This document shows, piece by piece, positions 1 to 5,764 of a DNA stretch of 24,481 nucleotides. The notes beneath the pieces are model-generated. The model saw only the letters and a list, made by a program, of their open reading frames with translations. It ran no database searches and was not told where the DNA came from. This DNA comes from a virus: positions 1 to 24,481 of the IMG/VR virus record IMGVR_UViG_3300042365_000353, one strand, 5' to 3'. Every line of letters begins with the position of its first letter. Position 1 is the first letter of the stretch. Made by a program: the position numbers and the translations under genes.

Positions 1-816
1 GGCCCGCTGCACTTCGCCCGGCAGCGTCTGGTCGGCCAGGCGCTTGGCCAGGCCGTCGAAGTCGAAGCGGCGGCGGTAGGTGGCGCCGCGCACGAAGATC
101 ACAACGGGCTCGATCCTTGAACCGAGCGCGAAGTTGGTGCGGCGGTAGATGCCGGGCTGCGCACGGTGCGTGCCTGTGCCGCCACCTTGCCGCACGAAGG
201 TTCTGCGCTCGCCGGGGCGCACCACGAAGTATTCGAAGCCGGCCTTCTTGCGCGTGCCCTTCAGGCGCTTTTCACGGCCAAGCGGCCCCATGTTCTGTCG
301 GCTGCCTGCCACCAACTCAGCAGCATCGAAGAAGCTCAGGATCTGGCGCAGCTCTCCCACGCTCTGGTTTCCGAAGTTGTCCACCTTCGCTCTTTGACCG
401 GGCACCGTCACCCAGCCTGAAGGAAGCACGCCCACGAGCTGCAGTGCGCGCTCGAAGCGCTTGAGCGCCCGTTGGCCGCCATCAGCTTGGAACTGCAGGT
501 ACTTCCCAGCCGGCGTCTCACCCGGGCCAAGGTCACGGAAGCCGATGCGCGCGCCGCGTTCATCGGTGACGCTCACCACGTTGAAGCCCACGGCTGCAGC
601 CAGCCGGTCAGCCGATGCACCCACGTAGCGCAGTTGCCTGAGCGTGTAGGGCGTCGGCCGGTCCAGCACGCGGGGCAGCTCGGCCTGGACGCCTGCGCGC
701 ACCTGCACCGCCGTGCGCGTCAGGGCCGTGGCCATGGCCGCTTTGAAGCGGCGGTCTGAGAACTGCGCCACCTGGGCCCGCACCTGGGCGATGTTGGATT
801 CGAGGGTGATCCTCAT
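1..816 (-). CDS. Head-tail or minor tail protein, GPZ-like (3' end cut by window)
   Basis: An open frame of 272 codons runs from ATG at 816 to the left edge with no stop, so the C-terminus is missing. The N-terminal part reads as a helical segment (ALTRTA, about residues 31-36) followed by DRPTPYT (about 52-58). I associate that pairing with minor tail protein Z/head-tail completion-like phage proteins. The rest is basic and hydrophilic, with FEYFVVRPGERR and GIYRRTNF near residues 190-225, and shows no signal peptide or membrane segment. The start overlaps the stop of the upstream 73-residue gene as ATGA, so the two are probably translationally coupled. It lies just past the replication gene and presumed origin, where the structural module probably begins. 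The family call is from motif memory; an unassigned conserved phage protein is the alternative. Confidence 0.7.
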   Translation of the reverse strand, partial: MRITLESNIAQVRAQVAQFSDRRFKAAMATALTRTAVQVRAGVQAELPRVLDRPTPYTLRQLRYVGASADRLAAAVGFNVVSVTDERGARIGFRDLGPGETPAGKYLQFQADGGQRALKRFERALQLVGVLPSGWVTVPGQRAKVDNFGNQSVGELRQILSFFDAAELVAGSRQNMGPLGREKRLKGTRKKAGFEYFVVRPGERRTFVRQGGGTGTHRAQPGIYRRTNFALGSRIEPVVIFVRGATYRRRFDFDGLAKRLADQTLPGEVQRA

Positions 817-1034
817 TGCTTTGCTCCCTTGGCCCACCCGAGCGTGCCGTCTGCCAGCACCTGGGCTGCTGCACTGCTGCGGGTCTTGCCGAATTGCTTG
901 AGGGTGCCGTCAGCAGCAACCTCTGCGGCGTAGAAGCCGCCTGCTGCGCTCTTGCCCTGCAGCACGATGCGGTCTGCCGCTTCCTTGCCGAACTCTTGCC
1001 GCAGCCAGTCCACCAGCTCTGCTGTCTGGGGCAT
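813..1034 (-). CDS. Small phage protein of unknown function, 73 residues
   Basis: I choose ATG at 1034 (MPQTAELVDWLRQEFGKEAA). The frame stays open upstream to 1457, but that part crosses the iteron block and the antisense of the primase, with Arg/Pro-rich translation unlike a protein. The product is a helical N-terminus followed by a Gly/Ala-rich part with two similar AADGTL/LADGTL motifs (about residues 41-46 and 60-65), possibly two short beta hairpins. The stop overlaps the next gene as ATGA. No membrane segment or metal site is visible. Its position between the origin-like block and a head-tail protein suggests a small structural or packaging accessory, but no function can be assigned. 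Confidence 0.6.
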   Translation of the reverse strand: MPQTAELVDWLRQEFGKEAADRIVLQGKSAAGGFYAAEVAADGTLKQFGKTRSSAAAQVLADGTLGWAKGAKQ

Positions 1035-1109
1035 GGTGTCCCTGAGTGACTTCCCCTTGGCATGCCCTGCAGCATCAGCCTTGGCCTTATGGCCGTCCAA
1101 CCGTCCAAC

Positions 1110-1235
1110 CTCGTCCAACCCCTTTTCTCGTGTGCGCGCCGGTGTGTGTGCGGGCGGGCGGGCGGGCGTCCGCACGCCCCCGCCTGCGCCCACACACGCG
1201 CCTGCACGTGAGGGAGGTTGGACGGGGTTGGACGG
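1110..1235. other. Long imperfect palindrome at the centre of the iteron block
   Basis: The three leftmost iterons and the pair at 1216-1235 point in opposite directions around a GC-rich centre. The flanks partly mirror each other: GTGTGCGCGCCGGTGTGTG on the left against CACACACGCGCCTGCAC on the right. The middle carries a GGGC run (1152-1167) and the perfect hairpin GGGCGT-CCGC-ACGCCC (1164-1179). A single-stranded fold of about 120 bases is possible. No AT-rich unwinding stretch lies inside it; the least GC-rich part nearby is 1240-1258. Confidence 0.5.
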
Positions 1236-1260
1236 CGGCACTTTCCCCTCGGAAAACCTG

Positions 1261-1289
1261 CCGTCCAACCTCTGCGGAAGGTTGGACGG
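1261..1289. repeat. Perfect 11-bp inverted repeat built from two iterons
   Basis: CCGTCCAACCT (1261-1271) and AGGTTGGACGG (1279-1289) are exact reverse complements separated by 7 bases (CTGCGGA). In the leftward transcript this would form a strong stem about 25-55 bases after the primase stop. No U-tract follows, so it does not look like a standard intrinsic terminator. It may be an origin hairpin or a paired initiator site. Confidence 0.65.
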
Positions 1290-1314
1290 AGGTTGGACGG
1301 AGGTTGGACGGATG

Positions 1315-3723
1315 TCAGAACTCATCGAGCGTTTCCTCGGCCGGACCACCGGCCTGCGGCTCGCTGGCGGGACCACCCACCAGACCGTTCTCGTCCTTCG
1401 CCTCGGGCTTCGCCTTCGGCCTGATGTAGCGCCACAGCCTGGCGCCCGTGGCGTCACGCTGCTTCAGCCAGCCCAGCTTGTGCATGGCAATGCCCACGCG
1501 TGTGCTCATCTGCCGGGCGCCGTCAATACGGTCGATCGGCACGCCCAGGCAGTAGGTCAGGATCTCCTGAGTGGTGAAGGAGTCCATGTCGGCCACCTCG
1601 TCCACGCGCTCGCTGTTGAACTTCGCGCGGGAATCGATCCAGCTTGCAATGCGCTCGTACCAGGGGTCGCCGATCTCGCGCCGTTCCTGCTCGGGCACAA
1701 GGTACTTTTCTTCCTCGTCCCGCGTGGGCCAGCAGCGGCGCTTTTCAGGGTCGGCGCTGGCCAGGTTGGCAATGGCCTCGGCGAACATCTGGTCGCGGTC
1801 AGCGGCCAGCTTGTCCAGCTTGATCTCGCCGTCGCAGGCCACAGGCCACAGGCGCCGGGCGCCGGTGCTGTCCTTGCTGTATTCGTCCTGGTTGGTGGTG
1901 CCAGCGAAGCAACAGCTGCGCGCGCGGTCGGTCGGGCGGCGGGCGAAGGGCTCGCGCACCCGGTCAATGCGGCTGGTGAGGTACTGCTTCACGGCCGTGA
2001 TTTCGGCGCGGCTGAAGCTGTCCAGCTCGGCAATCTCGTACAGCCACTTCCCGGCCAGGTTGAGCAAGGCGTCCTTGTCGCCGATGCGGATGGGCGTGTC
2101 TGCAAACCACTCGTCGCGCGCCACCAGCGTGCGCAGACTGGTGGACTTGCGCTTTCCTTGCTTGCCCTCCAGCACGATCATGTAGTCGGCCTGGCATCCC
2201 GGCTCACGGATGCGGCGCACCAGGTTCATCACGAACCACGGGCCCACCATGCGTGTGTAGGTGGTTTCATTGGCGCCCAGGCACTCGCTGAGCCAAAAGG
2301 GCAGGCGCTCGATGCCGTCCCAGGCAGGCAGGTTGTCCAGGTACTCACGCACCGGATGGAACTTGTTGTCACTCGCAGCCATGGCCACGCCTGCCATCAG
2401 CGTGGCCTCAGCCCGCACCCTCAAGCGCAACTGCGTGGCCAGCCAGTAGCCCAGGCTGTAGTCGTCGTCTGTGCTCCACTCGCCCGCTTCTGAGCCCCAG
2501 GGCGTGGTGCGCAGCTTCAGCACCCGGTGGGCGAACTCGTCGAAGCCCACCAGGCCGGCCAGCTCGGGGTGGTGCTTCAGCACCAGAAACACGTTCTCAC
2601 GGCAATCGGCCACCCCGCCCTCGGTGTTGCGCAACAGCAGGGCATCCAGCGCGGGCGGCAGGTTGTTGCGGGGCTTGCGCCTTCCACCCGGCGCGGAGCC
2701 AGTGGAAGGGGTGGACGTGGTGTCGTCGCCCAGGTCAGCTTCGTCCAGCTCGGGGCCGTCGTCCTGCAGATCGGGCGCGTCCATCGGCCCTGTGGGCGGC
2801 GGTGCTGGGGCACGCGCTGCGGGCGCCGCGGGCTTGGGCGGGCGCGGTGGGCGCCATCCGGCGTCCATGGCCAGTTTGAACACGGTGGCCTCGGTCACGC
2901 CCGTGCCGCGGAAGCTCTGCCACTTGCGGGCCAGGTACTCACTGCCGGGGTACTTGGTGCCGCGGCTGCTCCAGTAGTCCCACACGCGCAGGCCGCCATC
3001 GCCCAGCGCGGCCTTGATGGCCATGCCAATCTGCACCCAGTCGTCGTGGGGCATGTCAGGGTGCAGGCTCAGCAGGGCGGATTCCAGGCGCAGGGCCAGG
3101 TCTTGCGGGCCGGCTTGCGCGGCCATGGGCCGGGGCGGGCCCGCATGGGGTGCGCGCTCAGGTTTCACCAGCTTGCGCAGGGCCTGCAGCACCTCATCGG
3201 CAATGGGCTGCACATCGTCAGGCGTGTCGGGCCAGCGCTTGCCGGTGCAGGTGAAGAACTGCCGGCCGCAGAACACCTCCACGCCGATCTCGTTGTCCTT
3301 GAAGGTCTGCGTCTGGCCAGCCACGATGATGTGCACGCCGCGCCCGCTGGGGCTGTATTCGGTGTAGGAGGCGCAGTCGCGGATGATCTGCAGGCAGCGC
3401 TCAGACACCTCGCCCGTGTCGGGGTCAATGGCGCCGTCAATGTCGATGCCGATCAACCCGTCGCCCGGAAGGAACGCAAAGCCGATGCCGTCATACTGGC
3501 CACGCGCCACCAGGTCGCAGGCGACATCAAAAGCAGCCAGCAGGTGGCGGTCTTCATCGCTGCCCTGCTCTCCCCTGCGCTTGCGGCCGTTGGTGTAGTA
3601 GGGCACCTTGCGCGGCTTCTTGTCGCCCTCGAAGGTTTCAAACCTCCACACCAGCCACTGGCGAAGGGCGCGCATCTGCGCCGGCATGTTTTCCAGCATG
3701 TGGTCCACGTCCTGCGCGTTCAC
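1315..3723 (-). CDS. Phage primase(-polymerase)/helicase, NrS-1-like N-terminus with VirE-type C-terminus
   Basis: This 802-residue protein probably starts DNA replication. Residues about 20-190 look like an archaeo-eukaryotic-type primase-polymerase: metal-binding GIDIDGAID (92-100, acidic D94/D96), SPSGRGVH (124-131) and FFTCTG (156-161). Residues about 215-290 resemble a PriCT-2 domain. A Pro/Ala/Asp-rich linker follows (about 291-355). The C-terminal half is a VirE/D5-like superfamily 3 helicase, with Walker A GKQGKRKS (520-527), Walker B-like LYEIAELDS (561-569) and FAGTTNQDEYSKDSTGARRLWPV around 607-628, which includes the sensor Asn and likely arginine finger. The start is GTG at 3723, overlapping the upstream stop as GTGA. 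An iteron array follows the stop within 4 bases, supporting an initiator role. Polymerase activity beyond priming is inference. Confidence 0.9.
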   Translation of the reverse strand: MNAQDVDHMLENMPAQMRALRQWLVWRFETFEGDKKPRKVPYYTNGRKRRGEQGSDEDRHLLAAFDVACDLVARGQYDGIGFAFLPGDGLIGIDIDGAIDPDTGEVSERCLQIIRDCASYTEYSPSGRGVHIIVAGQTQTFKDNEIGVEVFCGRQFFTCTGKRWPDTPDDVQPIADEVLQALRKLVKPERAPHAGPPRPMAAQAGPQDLALRLESALLSLHPDMPHDDWVQIGMAIKAALGDGGLRVWDYWSSRGTKYPGSEYLARKWQSFRGTGVTEATVFKLAMDAGWRPPRPPKPAAPAARAPAPPPTGPMDAPDLQDDGPELDEADLGDDTTSTPSTGSAPGGRRKPRNNLPPALDALLLRNTEGGVADCRENVFLVLKHHPELAGLVGFDEFAHRVLKLRTTPWGSEAGEWSTDDDYSLGYWLATQLRLRVRAEATLMAGVAMAASDNKFHPVREYLDNLPAWDGIERLPFWLSECLGANETTYTRMVGPWFVMNLVRRIREPGCQADYMIVLEGKQGKRKSTSLRTLVARDEWFADTPIRIGDKDALLNLAGKWLYEIAELDSFSRAEITAVKQYLTSRIDRVREPFARRPTDRARSCCFAGTTNQDEYSKDSTGARRLWPVACDGEIKLDKLAADRDQMFAEAIANLASADPEKRRCWPTRDEEEKYLVPEQERREIGDPWYERIASWIDSRAKFNSERVDEVADMDSFTTQEILTYCLGVPIDRIDGARQMSTRVGIAMHKLGWLKQRDATGARLWRYIRPKAKPEAKDENGLVGGPASEPQAGGPAEETLDEF

Positions 3724-4010
3724 GGCGCCCCCACCCTCGTCAGCAGCCGGCTGGCGATGCGTTCGTGCATGTCGAACCCGTCGATGCTGGGCCCGATGCG
3801 CAGCACGCGGTTGTGGTCATCCACGTAGCCGAAGCCCAGCAGGCAATCTGCACGTTCCTTCGTGGGTGGCTCGATGCGCAGCAGCTTGCACACGCGGCCC
3901 ATGCGGGTGAGGTACAGGTTGCCGATCCGCGCCTCGAACTGCACCACCTTGCGCCCGCTGGGTGCGGCGCGGCCGCCTGCGGCCTGGGTGCTGACTCGCT
4001 GGCCTGCCAT
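3720..4010 (-). CDS. Small conserved early phage protein, unknown function (96 residues)
   Basis: ATG at 4010 is preceded by AAGGA at a spacing of 8 bases, a good ribosome binding site. The stop overlaps the GTG of the primase-helicase (GTGA), so the two are probably made in fixed ratio. The first 25 residues are Gly/Arg-rich and probably flexible. The rest looks like a compact mixed alpha/beta fold (RIGNLYLTRMGRVCKLLRIE and LLGFGYVDDHNRVLRIGPS). No known motif is visible. Its place in a leftward replication operon suggests a replication accessory, for example a loader or regulator, but this is positional inference only. Confidence 0.75.
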   Translation of the reverse strand: MAGQRVSTQAAGGRAAPSGRKVVQFEARIGNLYLTRMGRVCKLLRIEPPTKERADCLLGFGYVDDHNRVLRIGPSIDGFDMHERIASRLLTRVGAP

Positions 4011-4252
4011 CAGATGCGTCCTTGCGTTTGCTCAACACCGGCCCGGGCCAGGCGCGCACCATGGCGGGCATGGTCGTTGCCAAAGTTGGGGGAAGAAAAA
4101 ACGCGCCGCCAGCCGGCCGCCTGGTGGGCCGCAGGAGGGACGGCCGGGCGTGCACAACAGCCAGCAGCCGGCATCACGGCCGGCCAGCCTGGCGCAAAGG
4201 GTCGGTGGCTTGGCACTGCACGGGGGCCACCGTCCGAGGGTTTGAATGTCAA
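4010..4252 (-). CDS. Possible small early protein with TTG start (80 residues), uncertain
   Basis: This frame fills the space between the Cro-like gene and the 96-residue gene. Both ends fit an operon: its TTG start overlaps the Cro-like stop as TTGA, and its TGA overlaps the next ATG as TGATG. The translation is rich in Pro, Ala and Arg for the first 50 residues, which is how non-coding GC-rich DNA also reads. The last 30 (VFSSPNFGNDHARHGARLAR onward) look more protein-like. No Shine-Dalgarno site precedes the TTG. If it is not translated, this is a 240-base untranslated leader inside the leftward operon. Confidence 0.4.
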   Translation of the reverse strand: MTFKPSDGGPRAVPSHRPFAPGWPAVMPAAGCCARPAVPPAAHQAAGWRRVFSSPNFGNDHARHGARLARAGVEQTQGRI

Positions 4253-4527
4253 GCGGCTTCCTTCACCGCAGCCACAGGCCGCGCCACGTCAATGACAGGC
4301 CGGCCGGCCGGGTGGGGCCAGGCGGGGTCGGGGATGCGGCTCCATCGGGCCGATGGACACAGGGTGTCCACCGTCCAGCGGCCCGCCGTAGCGCGCTCGA
4401 TGGCGGGGCAGCGTTCTGCGGGGATGCCGCGCTGGCGGTAGGCGTGGGCCGTGGGGGCGCTGACGCCCGTCATGCGGGCCACGGCTGAAACGCCGCCGAG
4501 CTGGTCAATGAGTGCCGAGTGGTTCAT
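4249..4527 (-). CDS. Cro-like YdaS-family antirepressor/regulator (92 residues)
   Basis: ATG at 4527 gives MNHSALIDQLGGVSAVARMTGVSAPTAHAYRQRG, a helix-turn-helix (about residues 8-33). It is followed by the YdaS-type signature IPAERCPAIERATAGRWTV..LCPSARWSRIPD (about 34-66) and a Pro/Ala tail. YdaS proteins sit in the Cro position of many lambdoid prophages, divergent from the repressor, as here, and probably drive the switch to lytic growth. Longer upstream starts would run through the promoter into the repressor gene. No Shine-Dalgarno site precedes the ATG (only CCGCCCCC), and a TAAAGT -10-like box ends 8 bases upstream, so the message may be leaderless. Confidence 0.85.
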   Translation of the reverse strand: MNHSALIDQLGGVSAVARMTGVSAPTAHAYRQRGIPAERCPAIERATAGRWTVDTLCPSARWSRIPDPAWPHPAGRPVIDVARPVAAVKEAA

Positions 4528-4531
4528 GGGG

Positions 4532-4594
4532 GCGGACTTTAGTAAGGTCGAAACAAAAAAGCAAGCCCATTCTAAATTCGCGCTCCCTAAAGTC
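4532..4594. promoter_or_regulatory. Divergent operator region with inverted CTAAAGTC boxes
   Basis: This 72-bp divergent spacer (4528-4599) holds GACTTTAG (4535-4542) and its exact reverse complement CTAAAGTC (4587-4594). Between them lies a related half-site, CTAAATT (4572-4578). One box covers the -10 of the Cro-like promoter. The other lies 5 bases before the repressor ATG at 4600. No convincing -35 is seen for the repressor promoter, as is common for activated maintenance promoters. The spacing resembles a lambda-type operator cluster. Which protein binds which box cannot be read from sequence. Confidence 0.55.
4536..4564 (-). promoter_or_regulatory. Promoter of the leftward (Cro-like/replication) operon
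   Basis: On the minus strand, TTGCTT (4564-4559) and TAAAGT (4541-4536) are separated by exactly 17 bases, with an A/T-rich spacer. The -10 box ends 8 bases before the ATG at 4527, placing the likely transcription start at or just before the start codon. The box overlaps CTAAAGTCCGC, which recurs at the early rightward promoter. Confidence 0.6.
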
Positions 4595-4599
4595 TTGCG

Positions 4600-5073
4600 A
4601 TGGACCTGAACGAACTGCGCCGGCAGAACCTGCTGCTCATCATTGCGGACGTCTTCGGCGGCCGGCAGATAGACCTGGCCAAGCGGATGGGCCGGGGTCA
4701 AGCACAGATCACGCAGTGGAAGTCGCCCGAGAACGGCATCCACGAACGATCAGCCCGGCTCATTGAGCAAGCCGCCGGCAAGCCCGCGGGCTGGATGGAT
4801 CTGCCGCACGACAGCGGGCACGAGGGCCTGGTCACCCGTGAGACGGTGGCCGCGCTGCCCTTTCATTCGCCCAGGCCGGCCCCGCGCGTGGCGCTGGAGG
4901 CCCTGTGCGACGAGCTGGCCCGCGTGGCAGAACCCGAGCGCCGTGAAGCCCTGGGCACCTTGCTGCGGGCCTGCGCCCTGGCCGGGGGCGATGTCAGCTA
5001 CGTTGAGCCCATCTTGAGCCTGCTGCGCGTGCGCTCGCCCCCAGCAAACACCACCCGCCTGAGCGCGGCCTAG
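4600..5073 (+). CDS. CI-like phage repressor, HTH-only form (157 residues)
   Basis: Residues about 18-45 form an XRE-type helix-turn-helix (GGRQIDLAKRMGRGQAQITQWKS), followed by RSARLIEQAAGKPAGWMD (about 50-67), the usual end of this DNA-binding domain in beta-proteobacterial phage repressors. The remaining 90 residues are helical and Arg/Ala/Leu-rich. There is no Ala-Gly cleavage site and no Ser/Lys dyad of a LexA/S24 peptidase, and the protein is shorter than the usual 210-240 residues. It is divergent from the YdaS gene, as expected for CI. The ATG lacks a Shine-Dalgarno site and lies 6 bases after a TAAAGT box, so a leaderless message is possible. Induction would need an antirepressor or another trigger rather than RecA-stimulated self-cleavage (inference). 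Confidence 0.85.
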   Translation: MDLNELRRQNLLLIIADVFGGRQIDLAKRMGRGQAQITQWKSPENGIHERSARLIEQAAGKPAGWMDLPHDSGHEGLVTRETVAALPFHSPRPAPRVALEALCDELARVAEPERREALGTLLRACALAGGDVSYVEPILSLLRVRSPPANTTRLSAA

Positions 5074-5094
5074 CCCAGGTGTACATCTTGCGGC

Positions 5095-5194
5095 GCAGGG
5101 TGCAAACCCAATAGAACGAAGGTTATAGGCCGCGCTTTTCAGCCCCGGGCGGGCTTCCCTGTTGGCAGGGCAGCCGGTAGCATCTGCACCCTGC
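5095..5194. repeat. Widely spaced 10-bp inverted repeat in the repressor 3' spacer
   Basis: GCAGGGTGCA (5095-5104) and TGCACCCTGC (5185-5194) are exact reverse complements 80 bases apart, within the 141-base spacer between the repressor and the zinc-ribbon gene. They could close a long stem in the transcript or be two protein sites. No T-tract terminator is visible in the spacer and no clear promoter was found. Confidence 0.35.
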
Positions 5195-5214
5195 AACCTC
5201 TTGAAAGCCCGTCC

Positions 5215-5493
5215 ATGAGAACCCTGTTGCTCATCGTTGCCGTGTTGGCCATCGCCTCGTCAGGCTTGGCATTCGTCTCGGCCAAGAGTGCGATTCACGA
5301 ACTTCAGGGGATGGCGATGGCATTGATCGGGCTGGTTTGCCTGATAGGCGCGGCGCTGCTGCAAGCCGTGAACCGCCTGCAGCCAGAGCAGCCCACAGAG
5401 GCGACCCATGGCCGGTGCGAGGAGTGCGACGAGGTGGTGCGCAAGGCGGCCAGGCGCTGCCCACACTGCGGGGCGGCGCAGGTCAAGGCCTGA
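5215..5493 (+). CDS. Membrane protein with two TM helices and a C-terminal zinc ribbon (92 residues)
   Basis: The protein starts with two hydrophobic helices (about residues 3-23 and 33-51: LLLIVAVLAIASSGLAFV and MAMALIGLVCLIGAALLQAV). A short acidic linker leads to a zinc-ribbon knuckle pair, CEECDE...RRCPHCG (about residues 68-86). Both ends of the membrane part are probably cytoplasmic, leaving the ribbon inside. It lies in the same direction as the repressor, 141 bases downstream and before the early promoter, so it may be expressed in the lysogen. Genes in this place often give superinfection exclusion or other lysogenic traits, but that is positional inference; no family is recognised. 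The ribosome binding site is weak (GAAAG). Confidence 0.7.
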   Translation: MRTLLLIVAVLAIASSGLAFVSAKSAIHELQGMAMALIGLVCLIGAALLQAVNRLQPEQPTEATHGRCEECDEVVRKAARRCPHCGAAQVKA

Positions 5494-5569
5494 TGAATCC
5501 CCACCGGCCATAGCCGTATCCGCTTGATGTGCATCGAGCGGGGCAACGTCAGCCTGTGGGCTCAGGGCA

Positions 5570-5737
5570 TCACTTGAGCAGGCGCCAGCCGGCCATAGCT
5601 CCGATCGCCCCGAAGATCGCGGCCTGCCATCCAAGGCCGGCCCCGTCTGGCGATGCCACATTTCACACTGCTTGGCCGAGCACTGCAGCCCCCGCTGCAA
5701 AAACGACACAGGCAAACAGCTTGACGACGACTTTCAT
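5570..5737 (-). pseudogene. Tiny membrane protein frame interrupted by one in-frame TGA
   Basis: ATG at 5737 follows a near-ideal ribosome binding site (AAGGAGG, 7 bases upstream). The frame begins MKVVVKLFACVVFAAGAAV, a basic start and a hydrophobic helix, and stops at TGA 5663-5665 after 24 residues. The same frame continues cleanly for 30 codons (NVASPDGAGLGWQAAIFGAI then GAMAGWRLLK) to TGA at 5570-5572, and reads as a second hydrophobic helix with a basic end. Together they would make a normal 55-residue two-helix membrane protein if TGA were a sense codon. A nonsense mutation is simplest. A functional 24-residue peptide, or two separate peptides (GTG at 5659 is available but lacks a binding site), are alternatives. 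The gene is antisense to its neighbours. Confidence 0.5.
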
Positions 5738-5748
5738 GCTCGATCCTC

Positions 5749-5764
5749 CTTGCGAGGGCGCAAG
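5749..5764 (-). promoter_or_regulatory. Small hairpin abutting the ribosome binding site of the tiny membrane gene
   Basis: On the minus strand CTTGCG-CCCT-CGCAAG forms a 6-bp stem with a 4-base loop. Its 3' arm ends in the AAG that begins the AAGGAGG ribosome binding site, so folding would partly hide that site. The position suggests translational control, but a chance hairpin is possible. Confidence 0.35.

Larger units (their letters stand above)
1093..1311. repeat. Iteron cluster: nine copies of CCGTCCAACC/GGTTGGACGG (candidate replication origin)
   Basis: The gene-free segment 1035-1314 holds nine copies of a 10-bp motif. CCGTCCAACC lies at 1093-1102, 1101-1110 and 1261-1270, with a one-mismatch copy (TCGTCCAACC) at 1111-1120. 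The reverse orientation, GGTTGGACGG, lies at 1216-1225, 1226-1235, 1280-1289, 1291-1300 and 1302-1311. The last three form a strict 11-bp tandem (AGGTTGGACGG) from 1279. The array starts 4 bases after the stop of the primase-helicase gene. Iterons beside a replication initiator are the usual layout of initiator-bound origins, such as P4-type phage origins and theta plasmids. Origin function is inferred. A regulator-binding array or an RNA element in the leftward transcript are alternatives. Confidence 0.7.

Noticed and set aside
1093-1311. CRISPR array
   Set aside because: Repeats are only 10-11 bp, in both orientations and without regular unique spacers.
1035-1457. N-terminal extension of the 73-residue gene
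   Set aside because: It would translate the iterons and antisense primase into Arg/Pro-rich sequence; ATG at 1034 fits better.
952-2493. Plus-strand frame of 513 codons across the iteron block and the primase gene
   Set aside because: It is the antisense shadow of the primase-helicase, whose domains and motifs are clear. GC-rich DNA leaves long open antisense frames.
2527-3828. Plus-strand frame of 433 codons
   Set aside because: Antisense of the primase-helicase N-terminal half, with no domain and His/Gly/Val-rich shadow composition.
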